Position numbers and translations under genes: made by a program | The notes under the pieces: generated by a model | Told to the model about the DNA's origin: nothing | Database searches by the model: none | What the model saw: only the letters and a program-made list of their open reading frames with translations | Assembly (NCBI RefSeq): GCF_021343995.1 | Contig: NZ_JAJTTE010000006.1 | Location: forward strand, 62,001 to 126,000 | Origin: Pseudonocardia terrae | GTDB lineage: Bacteria > Actinomycetota > Actinomycetes > Mycobacteriales > Pseudonocardiaceae | Length of the DNA: 64,000 nucleotides | Direction: 5' to 3' | Shown here: piece after piece, positions 9,301-16,640 of the stretch | Layout: each line of letters begins with the position of its first letter | How positions within the stretch are numbered: the first letter of the stretch is position 1

Positions 9301-9712
9301 ACGAACCGGGTTCCACGGGCAGCCGCAACGGCAGCGGGCCGGCCGGGGTCACCAGCCCGACGACGGTCTCGGGCTCGCCGGACACCGCGGCCAGCACCTT
9401 GGCGTGCGCGGCGACCAGCACGGCCTCGGACAGGGCCTCGGACAGGGGTCCCGGCAGCGGCACCTCGACCGTGGCGACGCCGGGGGCCGGCTCGAGGGTC
9501 CAGCGCGGCACCGTCGTGCGTCCGCCGGCGGTCAGCACCGTGGTCCACCAGACGCGGGCCGGACTGCCGGGGGCGCAGGTCGGGGCGGCGGTCGGCGAGG
9601 TCATCAGGGTCTCCGGAGTGAGGGTGGCCGGGGTGAACTGCGGGATCGGCGCGGACGGGCCGGGCGGTGTGGGCAGGCCGGTCGGCGTGGGCGGTGAGGG
9701 CGGGGTCGTCAT
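6371..9712 (-). CDS. NRPS: degenerate condensation-like region, adenylation, carrier, thioesterase
   Basis: A 1,113-residue NRPS. Residues about 50-270 resemble the C-terminal half of a condensation domain but lack HHxxxDG. The adenylation domain (about 275-770) is intact: A3 YFTSGSTGEPKG near 424, A5 NAYGLTE near 563, A7 YRGGDYGRW, A8 GRRDSQVKIRGFRIEIGEIE and A10 LPLTANGKID with the catalytic Lys. The carrier has Ser in DRGGSSLSA near 814. The thioesterase (about 880-1113) has GHSSG, ADDPST and GGGHHFL, resembling type II thioesterases. Eye alignment to GrsA gives a binding-pocket code of about D-I-W-Q-S-T-A-D-D-K, whose extra acidic residues suit a cationic amino acid such as Dap. The start overlaps the previous gene by ATGA. 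Confidence 0.9.
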   Translation of the reverse strand: MTTPPSPPTPTGLPTPPGPSAPIPQFTPATLTPETLMTSPTAAPTCAPGSPARVWWTTVLTAGGRTTVPRWTLEPAPGVATVEVPLPGPLSEALSEAVLVAAHAKVLAAVSGEPETVVGLVTPAGPLPLRLPVEPGSWRALLDSAQLAAAELRTHQDFPVEALRAELGVAGPVFETEVDPAGPAPEPAGEVVLTVGVRDGLLQLRHRTDVLDAAAGSRIAGYHLAALAQLTDAPGTDHTASTLLSDEERAYQLEGLAGPIRPLPDRRFHELVEERVRRHPDAIAAVQGDVRWTYAELNDRANRLARALQDQGLEREGVVGVVTERNLDWMAAVLAVFKAGGVYLPIEPHFPAERILKTLTRAEAALVVTEPGSTETLDRALDAMPEVRVLTLAGALAEEADGSDLGVAVGPDQAAYVYFTSGSTGEPKGAMCEHAGMLNHLLAKIEDLEIAEGAVVAQTAPQCFDISLWQLVSALLVGGRTVVVPQDSILDVERFVDTIVEEQVAVVQLVPSYLEVVLSYLERTGRELPDLRCVSATGEALKTELAQRFFGQLQGVALVNAYGLTETSDDTNHEVMRSAPAKVVLGPAVRNVRVYVTDENLEPVPLGAPGLICFAGVCVGRGYVNDPERTRAVYLTDPHVPGERLYRGGDYGRWTPEGKLEFLGRRDSQVKIRGFRIEIGEIENALSGIPGVRSGAVVVAERPGAGAQLVAFYAAAQDLPVDLLRGGLARTLPVYMVPAAFHRREPLPLTANGKIDTKVLTALAAELGQEPAAAADHEAPATPAEQRLAAAFAQILGVPEAEISRHDHFFDRGGSSLSAVKLAVALDRAVSLKDITRNPVLSDLATLLDAPAAAADPAAPAAAAELLQPLATGADPGRALVCFPPAGGNAVNFRPVAGRLTGMTVFGVEPPGHDPSAAEKFVPLAEIVERVTAEITARKLTRVLLWGHSSGTAYAVATARALDERGVHVELVVLSSQQLGDPTTRRNGIVELSGRSDAALVDRLRDTGLYPELDQLDAEGAQRVAAAYRHDCIEAHRYLADAATSGIKVTAPVVVVRAADDPSTADETRRRDWELLAGEIRTRELDGGGHHFLRSRPDEAAAVVLDAARAASS

Positions 9713-12700
9713 CGGACTGGCTCCTCGCGGGCCGTGAGCAGGGCGGCGGTCCAGTCGGACGCGCCCGGGTCGGTCGGGGACGGAAGGGTCGGCGCAGTCG
9801 GCGCAGTCGGTGCAGTCGGTGCAGTCGGTGCGGACGACAAGGGCGGCACGGGCGGGGCGGCCATCTCCCGGGCCGGGTTTCCGCCCCACCGCTCGCCTGC
9901 CGGGACCTCCTCGCCCTTCATCACGAAGGCGTCGGGGGCGATCTCCACGCCGTCGCCGACGGTGACGCCGTAGTGCACGAACGAGGCGACACCGAGGGTC
10001 ACACCCGCCCCGAGCGTGATGCGGTCGGACTTGAAGGCGCCGTCCTCCTGCGAGTGGCACTGCATGGTCGTGCCGAAGTTGAGCGTGCAGTCGTCGCCGA
10101 TGGCGGTCAGGGTCCGCTCGGTGAGGCTGACTCCGTCGTCGAACACCCGGCGGCCGAGCCGGACCCCGAGCGTGCGCGTGACCAGGTTCTTGAACGGCGT
10201 GCCGCCGAGCTGCCGCTCCATCGGCGGGATCACGAGCTTCCAGAAGCGCTCGTGCCGCCAGAAGCGGATGTCGTAGATCGAGCAGGACTTCGGGCGGATC
10301 CGGCGGAAGCCGATGATCGCCCGCTCCCAGAACACGAACCAGAGGACGGTGAACACCAGGCTCGCGACCATCTCCAGGCCGAAGGCGACGGCACCGAACT
10401 GCTGGAAGTGGTCCAGCGCCACCAGGCCGAGCAGCAGCAGCCCGAGGACGTATCCCCAGCGCACCATCAGGGCGAGCCCCATGGTGATCAGGTTGTGGAC
10501 GTTCTTGCGGCGCAGCCGGCTGCGGCGCTCCCGCGCGTCGATCTCCAGGACACGGTCGCGCTGGACCGTGCGCGGGATCTCGAAGGCGGGCGAGCCGAGC
10601 AGCCCTACGCCCTGGCGGACGGGCCCGTCGATCGGCACCGCGACCTTGGTGGCCAGCAGGCAGTCGTCGCCGGTGCGGCCGCCGATCGGGAGGGCGACCT
10701 GGTTGCCCACGAAGTTGTCGGCGCCGATGACGATCCGCTCGGTGCGGAACGACGAGTTGGAGAAGTCCGCGTTGTTCACCGAGAGCCCGTCGGCGACGAC
10801 CGTGCCGCGACCGACGGACGTCAGGTAGGGCGTCTCGTGCGCGACGGCCGAGCCGAAGTTCGACCCGGTCTGCACGACCTTGCCGAGGTCGTAGCCCAGC
10901 AGGTAGAGATAGCCCACGATGAACGAGCTGTCCCCGAACAGGTAGGTGAGGGTCTTCACGTTCGTCAGCCGGGTCACGGTGCGGTGCAACGAGTACCGCC
11001 AGCCGTGGATCGGGTGGACGCGGCCCGGCGGCACGAACAGCGCCACCAGCCGGGGCAGGGTGATGACGACCAGCATCCCGAGGACCAGGCCGCCGAACAC
11101 GATGAGCGCCGAGTCGGCCACTGCCTCCAGGTAGAAGGCCGAGTCGGTGTAGCCGACCGTCGCGGGGTCCAGCAGCTTCTTGAACTGCGGAACCGCGTTG
11201 ACCACGAGGAACAGACCGCCGAAGCCGAACGGCAGGTAGATGGCGAACAGCTTGACCAGCTGGCTCGTCACGTAGCTGACCTTGCGCAGCGCGCGGATCC
11301 GCACGGCCGGGACGGCGCGGAAGTCGGTACCGGCCTCGGTCGGGACCGCGGGCGAGCCGTGCCAGCTCTGGCCGGCCGGGATGCTCTGTCCGCGGTGGAG
11401 CGAGGAGGCGTGGCCCAGCTGGGCGCCGTCCCCCATGGCCGTGTCGATGTCCAGCACGGTCTTCTCGCTGACGACGACGTCCCGGCCGAGCGTGACCCGA
11501 CCGGTCTGGATCGTCCCGGCGTGCGCGCGGTAGCCGAAGAGGATCGCGTCCTTGCGGATGACGGTGCCCGAGCCGATCGTGATCAGGTCGCTGCACACCG
11601 GCAGGTTGCGGGTCAGGATCACGACGTTCTTCCCGACCTTGGCCCCGAGGGCGCGCAGGTAGAGCGTGTAGAGCGGCGAGCCGACCATCAGCAGGGCGAT
11701 CGGGTTGGCTCGCACGAGCGTCCGCACCAGCCAGAACCGGAAGTAGCGCAGGCTCCAGACCGGGAACTCCGTCTCCTTCCAGCGTCCGATCAGCAGCCAC
11801 TTCGCCACGACGGGCAGCAGACACAGCACCAGGAACGCGGCCGCGCCGGCCTCGACCGAGCGCTGGTAGGTCTGCAGCAGCGTGGTGCTCGCGGAGATCC
11901 AGTTGTAGGCCCGGTCCATGACCACGCCGGCGATGCTCGCGTACGCCAGGAAGGTCAGCAGCTGCAGGAACCCGGTGAGGTAGTAGCCGAAGGTGCTCAT
12001 GCGCACCGGCGTGACGGCCGCGGGTGCAGGCTGCTCCGGAGCGCCGGCCGGCCCGTCCGGCGCGGCCGCGGCGGCCATCCCGGCGATCGTCGGGTTGGCG
12101 TAGACGTCGCGGATCGAGATCGACGGCAGGTCCTCCCGCTTGCGCAGCCGGGCGCAGAAGCGGGTCATCACCATCGAGTCGGCGCCGAGGTCGTCGAACA
12201 CATTGCGGTCGGTCGGCACCTGCTCGACGCCCAGGACCTCGGCCAGCACCTGCGCGAGCCCCTGGACGACGTCGTCACCGGCCGCCCCCACCGGGACGAC
12301 CGGGGCGGCGACGGGCATCGACGGGGCGAACGCGGTGGCGAGCCCGGCGATCGTCGGGTGGGCGTAGACGTCCTTGATCGAGATCGACGGCAGGTCCGCC
12401 CGCTTGCGCAGCCGGGCGCAGAAGCGGGTCATCACCATCGAGTCCGCGCCGAGGTCCTCGAACACGTGGCGGTCGGTCGGGACGTGCTCCACGGCCAGCA
12501 CCTCGGCCAGCACACCCGCCAGCGCCGACGCGAGACCGGCGGTGGAGCCCGCGGCGGCCGGGGCGGCTGGAGCCGCAGGAGCCGGGGCAGCCGGAGCCAC
12601 AGGAACCGGAGCCACAGGAGCAGGAGCCGGGCGCGCCGGAGCGGTCGGCGGTGTCAGCGTGCTCGGGGTGACCGGCATCGGAGCCGGCCGGGTCGGAGCC

Positions 12701-15366
12701 GCGGTCGTGATCCGAGGGAAGGGCGTGGGTGTCAGCGGTGCGGAGCGCGGGAACGGCGTCGGCCGGTCCGGCGACCGCGGCGACCGGGTCGGCGCCGGTG
12801 CGATCCGGGACACCGACGACACGGGCGGCACCGGCGGTACGGGCGCCGCCGATGCGGTGGGCGGCACGGGCGACACAGCCGACGCGGGCGGCGCCGATGC
12901 ACTGGGATGCGCGGGCGGCGCCGGGCGCGGGGCGGGCGAGGGCGCGGAGGCCGGCCGTGGGTACGGCGTGGGCCGGGCCGGCGCGGACGTCCGCGGGTAC
13001 GGCGTCGGGCGGCGGGCCTCCGGCGCCTTCGGCGGGACCGGGCCGGCCGCAGGGGCGGCAGGAGCCGCCGGCGGCGCGGCCGTCGAGCCGATGATCTGGT
13101 CGAACGTCAGCACGTCCGGCTGCGGCTCGGGCCGTGGAGCCGGAGTCCCGGCCGGAGCGGCCGGAGCGGCCGTCGACCCCATGATCTGGTCGAACGTCAG
13201 GACGTCCGGCTGCGGCTCGGACTCGGCGGCCGGCGCCGGCGTGGGCGTCGGGGTCGGGGTCGGGGTCGGGACCGCGGAAGGGAACGCAGGCAGGGCCGCT
13301 TCCGGCGAGGCGGAGGTGGACCCCATGATCTGCTCGAACGTGAGGATCCCCGGCGCGGCGGGTGGGGCCGACGCGATCGGCGCCTTCGGCGTCGGTGACT
13401 CGACCGGCGTCGGAGGCTCGTCCGGCGTCGAGAGGTCGGCCGGCCAGGCGGGCGTAACGGTGGGCGCGACCGACGGGGCCGGCTCAACCGACGGGGCGGG
13501 CTCGGCCACCGTGGCGGGCTCGGCCGGCGTGGCGGGCTCGGCCGGCGTGGCGGGCTCGGCCGGCGTGGCGGGCTCGGCCGCCGCCGCGGGCTCGGTGGGC
13601 TCGGCCGGCTCGGCAGCCGTCGCGGGCTCGACGGCAGGGACCGCGTCCACCGGCGTCACCGGCGGCCGCAGCTGCTCCAACTGCTCCTGCAGCCGCGCGT
13701 TCTCCGCACGCAGCCGGGTCATCTCCCCGTCGCCCTGCGGCAGGGCCGCCCGGTCCACCCGCCCGTCGGCGGTGAGCGGCAGCGAGTCGAGCCGCTCCAG
13801 GCGGGCCGGTACGTGGGCGGACGCCAGCCGCTCACGCAGCCACGACCCGATCGCGCGCTCGGTGACCGCCGGGCTGTCGGCGCGCTGCGTGTAGAAGCCC
13901 ACCAGCTCGGTGACACCGGGTGCCGGCTGGTGCGGCGCCACCGCCGCCGAGGCCACTCCCGGCACCGCCAGCATCACCGACTCGATCGCGGTGAGGTCGA
14001 CGCGCTCGCCGTTGACCAGCACCTGCAGCGTCGTCCGGCCGCGGTACTCGATCTCGCCGGCGTCGTCGACCCGGCCGAGGTCGCCGGTCCGGTAGATCCG
14101 GCCGGACGGGTTGCCGGGGATGCCGAGGAAGTCGTCGACGAAGGCGTCGCCCGAGGGGTCGGGGAAGCCGCAGGCGAGGCCGAGCCCGGCCAGGCCGATC
14201 TCGCCGGTCTCGCCGTGCGGCAACGCCCGCTGCGGGACGTCGAGATCGAGGACGACGGTGGCGAAGGTCGGCAGCGGCACACCGATCGTCATCGGCTTGT
14301 CCGGGTGCGCCACCGTCCAGGTCGCCGCGACGGTCGCACCGGGCGGCACGTACGCGACCAGGAACCGGCGGTCCGGCCGGTGCCAGCGCGCGACGAGGCT
14401 CTGCGGGCAGGCCTCCCCCGAGACCAGCAGGAAGCGCAGCTGGGGCAGGTCCGCCTCCAGCGTCGCCAGCACGGCCGGGGTGGTGCACAGCGCGGTGACC
14501 CGACGCTCGGCCAGGACGGCGTGCAGGACGTCGCCGGTGAGGCGCGGGCCATCAGGCGCGGGCACCAGCGTGGCGCCTGCCGCCCAGGCCATCCAGACCT
14601 CCTCGATGCCGCCCCCGGAGAACAGGGCCCGGCCCTGGTAGAGGCGGTGCCCCCGGACACCGAAGGTCTCGGACGAGACCCGCACGGCGTTGCACATGCT
14701 GCGGTGGTCGATCTCCACGCGCTCGGACCAGCCGGCGTGACCGGGCACGTGCACGACGTACGCGGGCCGGTCGACGAGCTCGCCGCGCTCGGCCGGCTGC
14801 AGCCGTCGCGCGCTCATCTCCGCGATCAGGGCGGCGGCGTCGTCGACGGCCAGCACCTCGGTGCCGGCCGGCAGCGACCCGACGACGGCCACGCGTCCGC
14901 GCAGGTCCGCGCGGGTGAGCACGAGCCGGGCCTCGGCGTCGGCCACGAGGTAGCCGAGCCGGTCGGCCGGGGCGTCCGGGTCGAGCGGCACGCAGGTGGC
15001 ACCGATCTTGAGCACCGCGAGCAGAGCGACGTAGGTCTCGACCCGGACGTCGAACAGCAGGGCGATGCGGTCGCCGGGTCGGGCGCCGCGCAGGCGCAGG
15101 TACCGGGCGAGCCTGTTGGCACGGGCGTCGAGCTCGTCGTAGGTCAGCGAGACGCCGGGGCCGTCGACGGCGAGCTGCCCGGCGCGGCCGTACTCGCGGA
15201 TCCAGTCGCACCGTTCCTCGAACACCGAGTCCAGGCGCTCGTGACGGCGGACCCGCCAGCCCTGCGCCTCGTGCCGGTCGACCAGGACCAGCTCCGAGAG
15301 CATGGCCGGCGGGCCCGCAGGGGCCTCCGCCGGGGAGTGCCCCGGGGTGGGCGGCAACAGTGCCAT
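9709..15366 (-). CDS. Membrane NRPS-like protein: degenerate A domain, two carriers, Pls-type C-terminus
   Basis: A 1,885-residue protein with, in order: a degenerate adenylation domain (about 40-545), a short coiled coil (MTRLRAENARLQEQLEQL), a Pro/Ala/Thr-rich linker of some 370 residues, and two nearly identical carrier domains (about 945-1010 and 1025-1092, each with DLGADSMVMTRF). The membrane region (about 1120-1830) has six helices in pairs alternating with three left-handed beta-helix blocks. The C-terminal half matches the layout of epsilon-poly-L-lysine synthetase and the family TIGR02353 (NRPS terminal domain). A-domain motifs are lost: A3 reads VPGHAGWSERV, A5 YVPPGAT, and A10 has DGRVDR without the Lys, so activation probably comes from the A-T-TE partner. 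It overlaps that gene by 4 nt and starts 4 nt after sbnA. Confidence 0.88.
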   Translation of the reverse strand: MALLPPTPGHSPAEAPAGPPAMLSELVLVDRHEAQGWRVRRHERLDSVFEERCDWIREYGRAGQLAVDGPGVSLTYDELDARANRLARYLRLRGARPGDRIALLFDVRVETYVALLAVLKIGATCVPLDPDAPADRLGYLVADAEARLVLTRADLRGRVAVVGSLPAGTEVLAVDDAAALIAEMSARRLQPAERGELVDRPAYVVHVPGHAGWSERVEIDHRSMCNAVRVSSETFGVRGHRLYQGRALFSGGGIEEVWMAWAAGATLVPAPDGPRLTGDVLHAVLAERRVTALCTTPAVLATLEADLPQLRFLLVSGEACPQSLVARWHRPDRRFLVAYVPPGATVAATWTVAHPDKPMTIGVPLPTFATVVLDLDVPQRALPHGETGEIGLAGLGLACGFPDPSGDAFVDDFLGIPGNPSGRIYRTGDLGRVDDAGEIEYRGRTTLQVLVNGERVDLTAIESVMLAVPGVASAAVAPHQPAPGVTELVGFYTQRADSPAVTERAIGSWLRERLASAHVPARLERLDSLPLTADGRVDRAALPQGDGEMTRLRAENARLQEQLEQLRPPVTPVDAVPAVEPATAAEPAEPTEPAAAAEPATPAEPATPAEPATPAEPATVAEPAPSVEPAPSVAPTVTPAWPADLSTPDEPPTPVESPTPKAPIASAPPAAPGILTFEQIMGSTSASPEAALPAFPSAVPTPTPTPTPTPAPAAESEPQPDVLTFDQIMGSTAAPAAPAGTPAPRPEPQPDVLTFDQIIGSTAAPPAAPAAPAAGPVPPKAPEARRPTPYPRTSAPARPTPYPRPASAPSPAPRPAPPAHPSASAPPASAVSPVPPTASAAPVPPVPPVSSVSRIAPAPTRSPRSPDRPTPFPRSAPLTPTPFPRITTAAPTRPAPMPVTPSTLTPPTAPARPAPAPVAPVPVAPAAPAPAAPAAPAAAGSTAGLASALAGVLAEVLAVEHVPTDRHVFEDLGADSMVMTRFCARLRKRADLPSISIKDVYAHPTIAGLATAFAPSMPVAAPVVPVGAAGDDVVQGLAQVLAEVLGVEQVPTDRNVFDDLGADSMVMTRFCARLRKREDLPSISIRDVYANPTIAGMAAAAAPDGPAGAPEQPAPAAVTPVRMSTFGYYLTGFLQLLTFLAYASIAGVVMDRAYNWISASTTLLQTYQRSVEAGAAAFLVLCLLPVVAKWLLIGRWKETEFPVWSLRYFRFWLVRTLVRANPIALLMVGSPLYTLYLRALGAKVGKNVVILTRNLPVCSDLITIGSGTVIRKDAILFGYRAHAGTIQTGRVTLGRDVVVSEKTVLDIDTAMGDGAQLGHASSLHRGQSIPAGQSWHGSPAVPTEAGTDFRAVPAVRIRALRKVSYVTSQLVKLFAIYLPFGFGGLFLVVNAVPQFKKLLDPATVGYTDSAFYLEAVADSALIVFGGLVLGMLVVITLPRLVALFVPPGRVHPIHGWRYSLHRTVTRLTNVKTLTYLFGDSSFIVGYLYLLGYDLGKVVQTGSNFGSAVAHETPYLTSVGRGTVVADGLSVNNADFSNSSFRTERIVIGADNFVGNQVALPIGGRTGDDCLLATKVAVPIDGPVRQGVGLLGSPAFEIPRTVQRDRVLEIDARERRSRLRRKNVHNLITMGLALMVRWGYVLGLLLLGLVALDHFQQFGAVAFGLEMVASLVFTVLWFVFWERAIIGFRRIRPKSCSIYDIRFWRHERFWKLVIPPMERQLGGTPFKNLVTRTLGVRLGRRVFDDGVSLTERTLTAIGDDCTLNFGTTMQCHSQEDGAFKSDRITLGAGVTLGVASFVHYGVTVGDGVEIAPDAFVMKGEEVPAGERWGGNPAREMAAPPVPPLSSAPTAPTAPTAPTAPTLPSPTDPGASDWTAALLTAREEPVR
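9791..9838. repeat. 9-bp tandem repeat encoding an (APT)n tail
   Basis: About five copies of a 9-bp unit (GTCGGCGCA or GTCGGTGCA on the plus strand) lie near the 3' end of the Pls-like gene. They encode APT repeats just after the last beta-helix domain. The copies differ at one synonymous position, so this is probably an expanding or contracting linker microsatellite rather than a regulatory site. Confidence 0.8.
13501..13580. repeat. 18-bp tandem repeat encoding (AEPATP)n
   Basis: Within the linker of the Pls-like gene an 18-bp unit (GGCGTGGCGGGCTCGGCC on the plus strand) is repeated three times nearly perfectly, with diverged copies on both sides. It encodes AEPATP repeats. A run of GTCGGG at about 13250-13270 likewise encodes a Pro-Thr string. 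The copies keep the reading frame, so length variation would only alter linker reach. Confidence 0.8.
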
Positions 15367-15370
15367 CGTC

Positions 15371-16351
15371 TCAGGCCACCAGGCTCTCGTTCGCCGGCTC
15401 GGCGGCGAGCACCTCGTCGCCGAAGTTGTCCCGGACCCAGTCGGCCCGGTACAGGGTCTCCAGATAGCGTTCGCCCAGATCGGGGGCGAGCGTTACCGAC
15501 GTGAGGTGCCCGGCCGAGTTCTGGTCCAGCCAGGCCTTCGCGCCGCTGACCACCGTGCCGGTAGATCCGCCGAAGAGAAAGCCCTTTCTCGCGATCCGGT
15601 GACACATGGCGATCGCGTCGGGCTCCTCGACGAACACGACGTCGTCGATGTAGGACCGGTCGAAGATGTCCGGCACGACGCTCGTGCCGAGGCCGGGGAT
15701 CATCCGGCGCCCGGCCGGCTGGCCGAAGGTCACCGAGCCGACGGCGTCGACGGCCACGATGTGCACGTCCGGCCGGTACTGGCGGAACCAGCGGGCGCAG
15801 CCCATCAGCGTGCCGGTGGTGCCCGCGCCGACGAACAGGACGTCGAGCTGCGGGAACTCCTCGGCGATGGCCGGCGCGGTGGTGCGGAAGTGCGCCTTCC
15901 AGCTGTTCGGGTTGCTGTACTGGTTGAGGCAGTGGGCGTTCGGGTCGGCCGCGAGCACGGCCCGCACGTAGGCCTGGCGCGCGCCGAGGAAGCCCTCGGG
16001 GCCGGCCTCGCGGATCACGCGGACGTCGGTGCCCATGGCCTCCATCAGCGCGATGGTGGCGGCGTTGCAGCGGATGTCGGTGACGCAGATGAAGCGGTAG
16101 CCCTTGTTGGCGGCGATGATGCTCAGCGCGACGCCGAGGTTGCCGGACGACGACTCGACGAGCGTCGAGCCGGGCCCGATCTCCCCCGCCAGCTCGGCGG
16201 CCTCGACCATGGAGGCCGCGGCCTTGAGCTTCACGGAGCCGGCGAAGTTGAAGCCCTCGCACTTCAGGTACAGCTCGTGTCCGACGATGGCGCCGAGGTC
16301 GACGAAGAGGCGCTCCTCGGTGAACTCCTGCGGACCGGTCACGATCGGCAT
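15371..16351 (-). CDS. sbnA: SbnA-like PLP synthase for the Dap precursor
   Basis: A 326-residue PLP enzyme of the cysteine synthase fold. Lys in FNFAGSVKLKAA is the expected Schiff-base residue, SSSGNLGVAL is the substrate loop, and GAGTTGTLMG binds the PLP phosphate. SbnA of staphyloferrin B condenses O-phospho-L-serine with L-glutamate to N-(1-amino-1-carboxy-2-ethyl)-glutamate, which SbnB converts to Dap. Both genes in one operon make the assignment strong. The ATG at 16351 is chosen for the GGGGGGAGA site 6 nt upstream; longer frames run into the promoter region. It is the first gene of the operon and ends 4 nt before the membrane NRPS-like gene. Confidence 0.9.
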   Translation of the reverse strand: MPIVTGPQEFTEERLFVDLGAIVGHELYLKCEGFNFAGSVKLKAAASMVEAAELAGEIGPGSTLVESSSGNLGVALSIIAANKGYRFICVTDIRCNAATIALMEAMGTDVRVIREAGPEGFLGARQAYVRAVLAADPNAHCLNQYSNPNSWKAHFRTTAPAIAEEFPQLDVLFVGAGTTGTLMGCARWFRQYRPDVHIVAVDAVGSVTFGQPAGRRMIPGLGTSVVPDIFDRSYIDDVVFVEEPDAIAMCHRIARKGFLFGGSTGTVVSGAKAWLDQNSAGHLTSVTLAPDLGERYLETLYRADWVRDNFGDEVLAAEPANESLVA

Positions 16352-16501
16352 TGCTGTCTCCCCCCATCGAGCAGCTCGGCGCTGCGTTCCCCCGGTTCGT
16401 CGGCCGCGGTCGGTGCGGTTCGACGGGAACGACAATGCTCTGGGGAGAGCAGTCGGACATTGGGGCAGATACCCGAGGTCCCGGAGCGGTCCCCCTGACC
16501 C

Positions 16502-16523
16502 GACCGGGGGTTGACCCCCGGTC
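16502..16523. promoter_or_regulatory. perfect 10-bp inverted repeat upstream of the Dap operon
   Basis: Arms GACCGGGGGT (16502-16511) and ACCCCCGGTC (16514-16523) are perfect complements with a 2-bp centre. The site lies in the 289-bp region between sbnA (start 16351, minus) and the plus-strand gene at 16641. A 2-bp centre suits a protein operator more than a terminator hairpin. No other feature was recognised in 16352-16640, and no iron-box-like sequence was seen there. The binding protein is unknown; no regulator gene lies in the operon. Confidence 0.45.
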
Positions 16524-16640
16524 CTCCGGGGGCGGGCTCCCTCGTCGCCCGCGCCGCGGTCCGGAGACCCTTCTCGGCACGCCCGCCGCAGCGGGAAGCC
16601 GCAGTGCCCGCACCGGGCGCGCCGCTCCAGGGAGGTCACC

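Noticed and set aside
6029..9697. Very long plus-strand open frame (about 1,220 codons) opposite the NRPS gene
   Set aside because: It is antisense to a gene with clear NRPS motifs. Its product is Arg/Gly/Val/Asp-rich with no domain, as expected when GC-rich codons are read in reverse.
9667..13398. Plus-strand open frame of about 1,240 codons opposite the membrane NRPS-like gene
   Set aside because: Shadow frame; low-complexity Arg/Gly sequence and no motif, whereas the minus strand encodes carriers and membrane helices.
4274..16351. Staphyloferrin-type or other siderophore cluster because of sbnA/sbnB
   Set aside because: No IucA/IucC-type synthetases, no iron box and no siderophore transporter in the operon; the Pls-type membrane protein points to a peptide or polymer.
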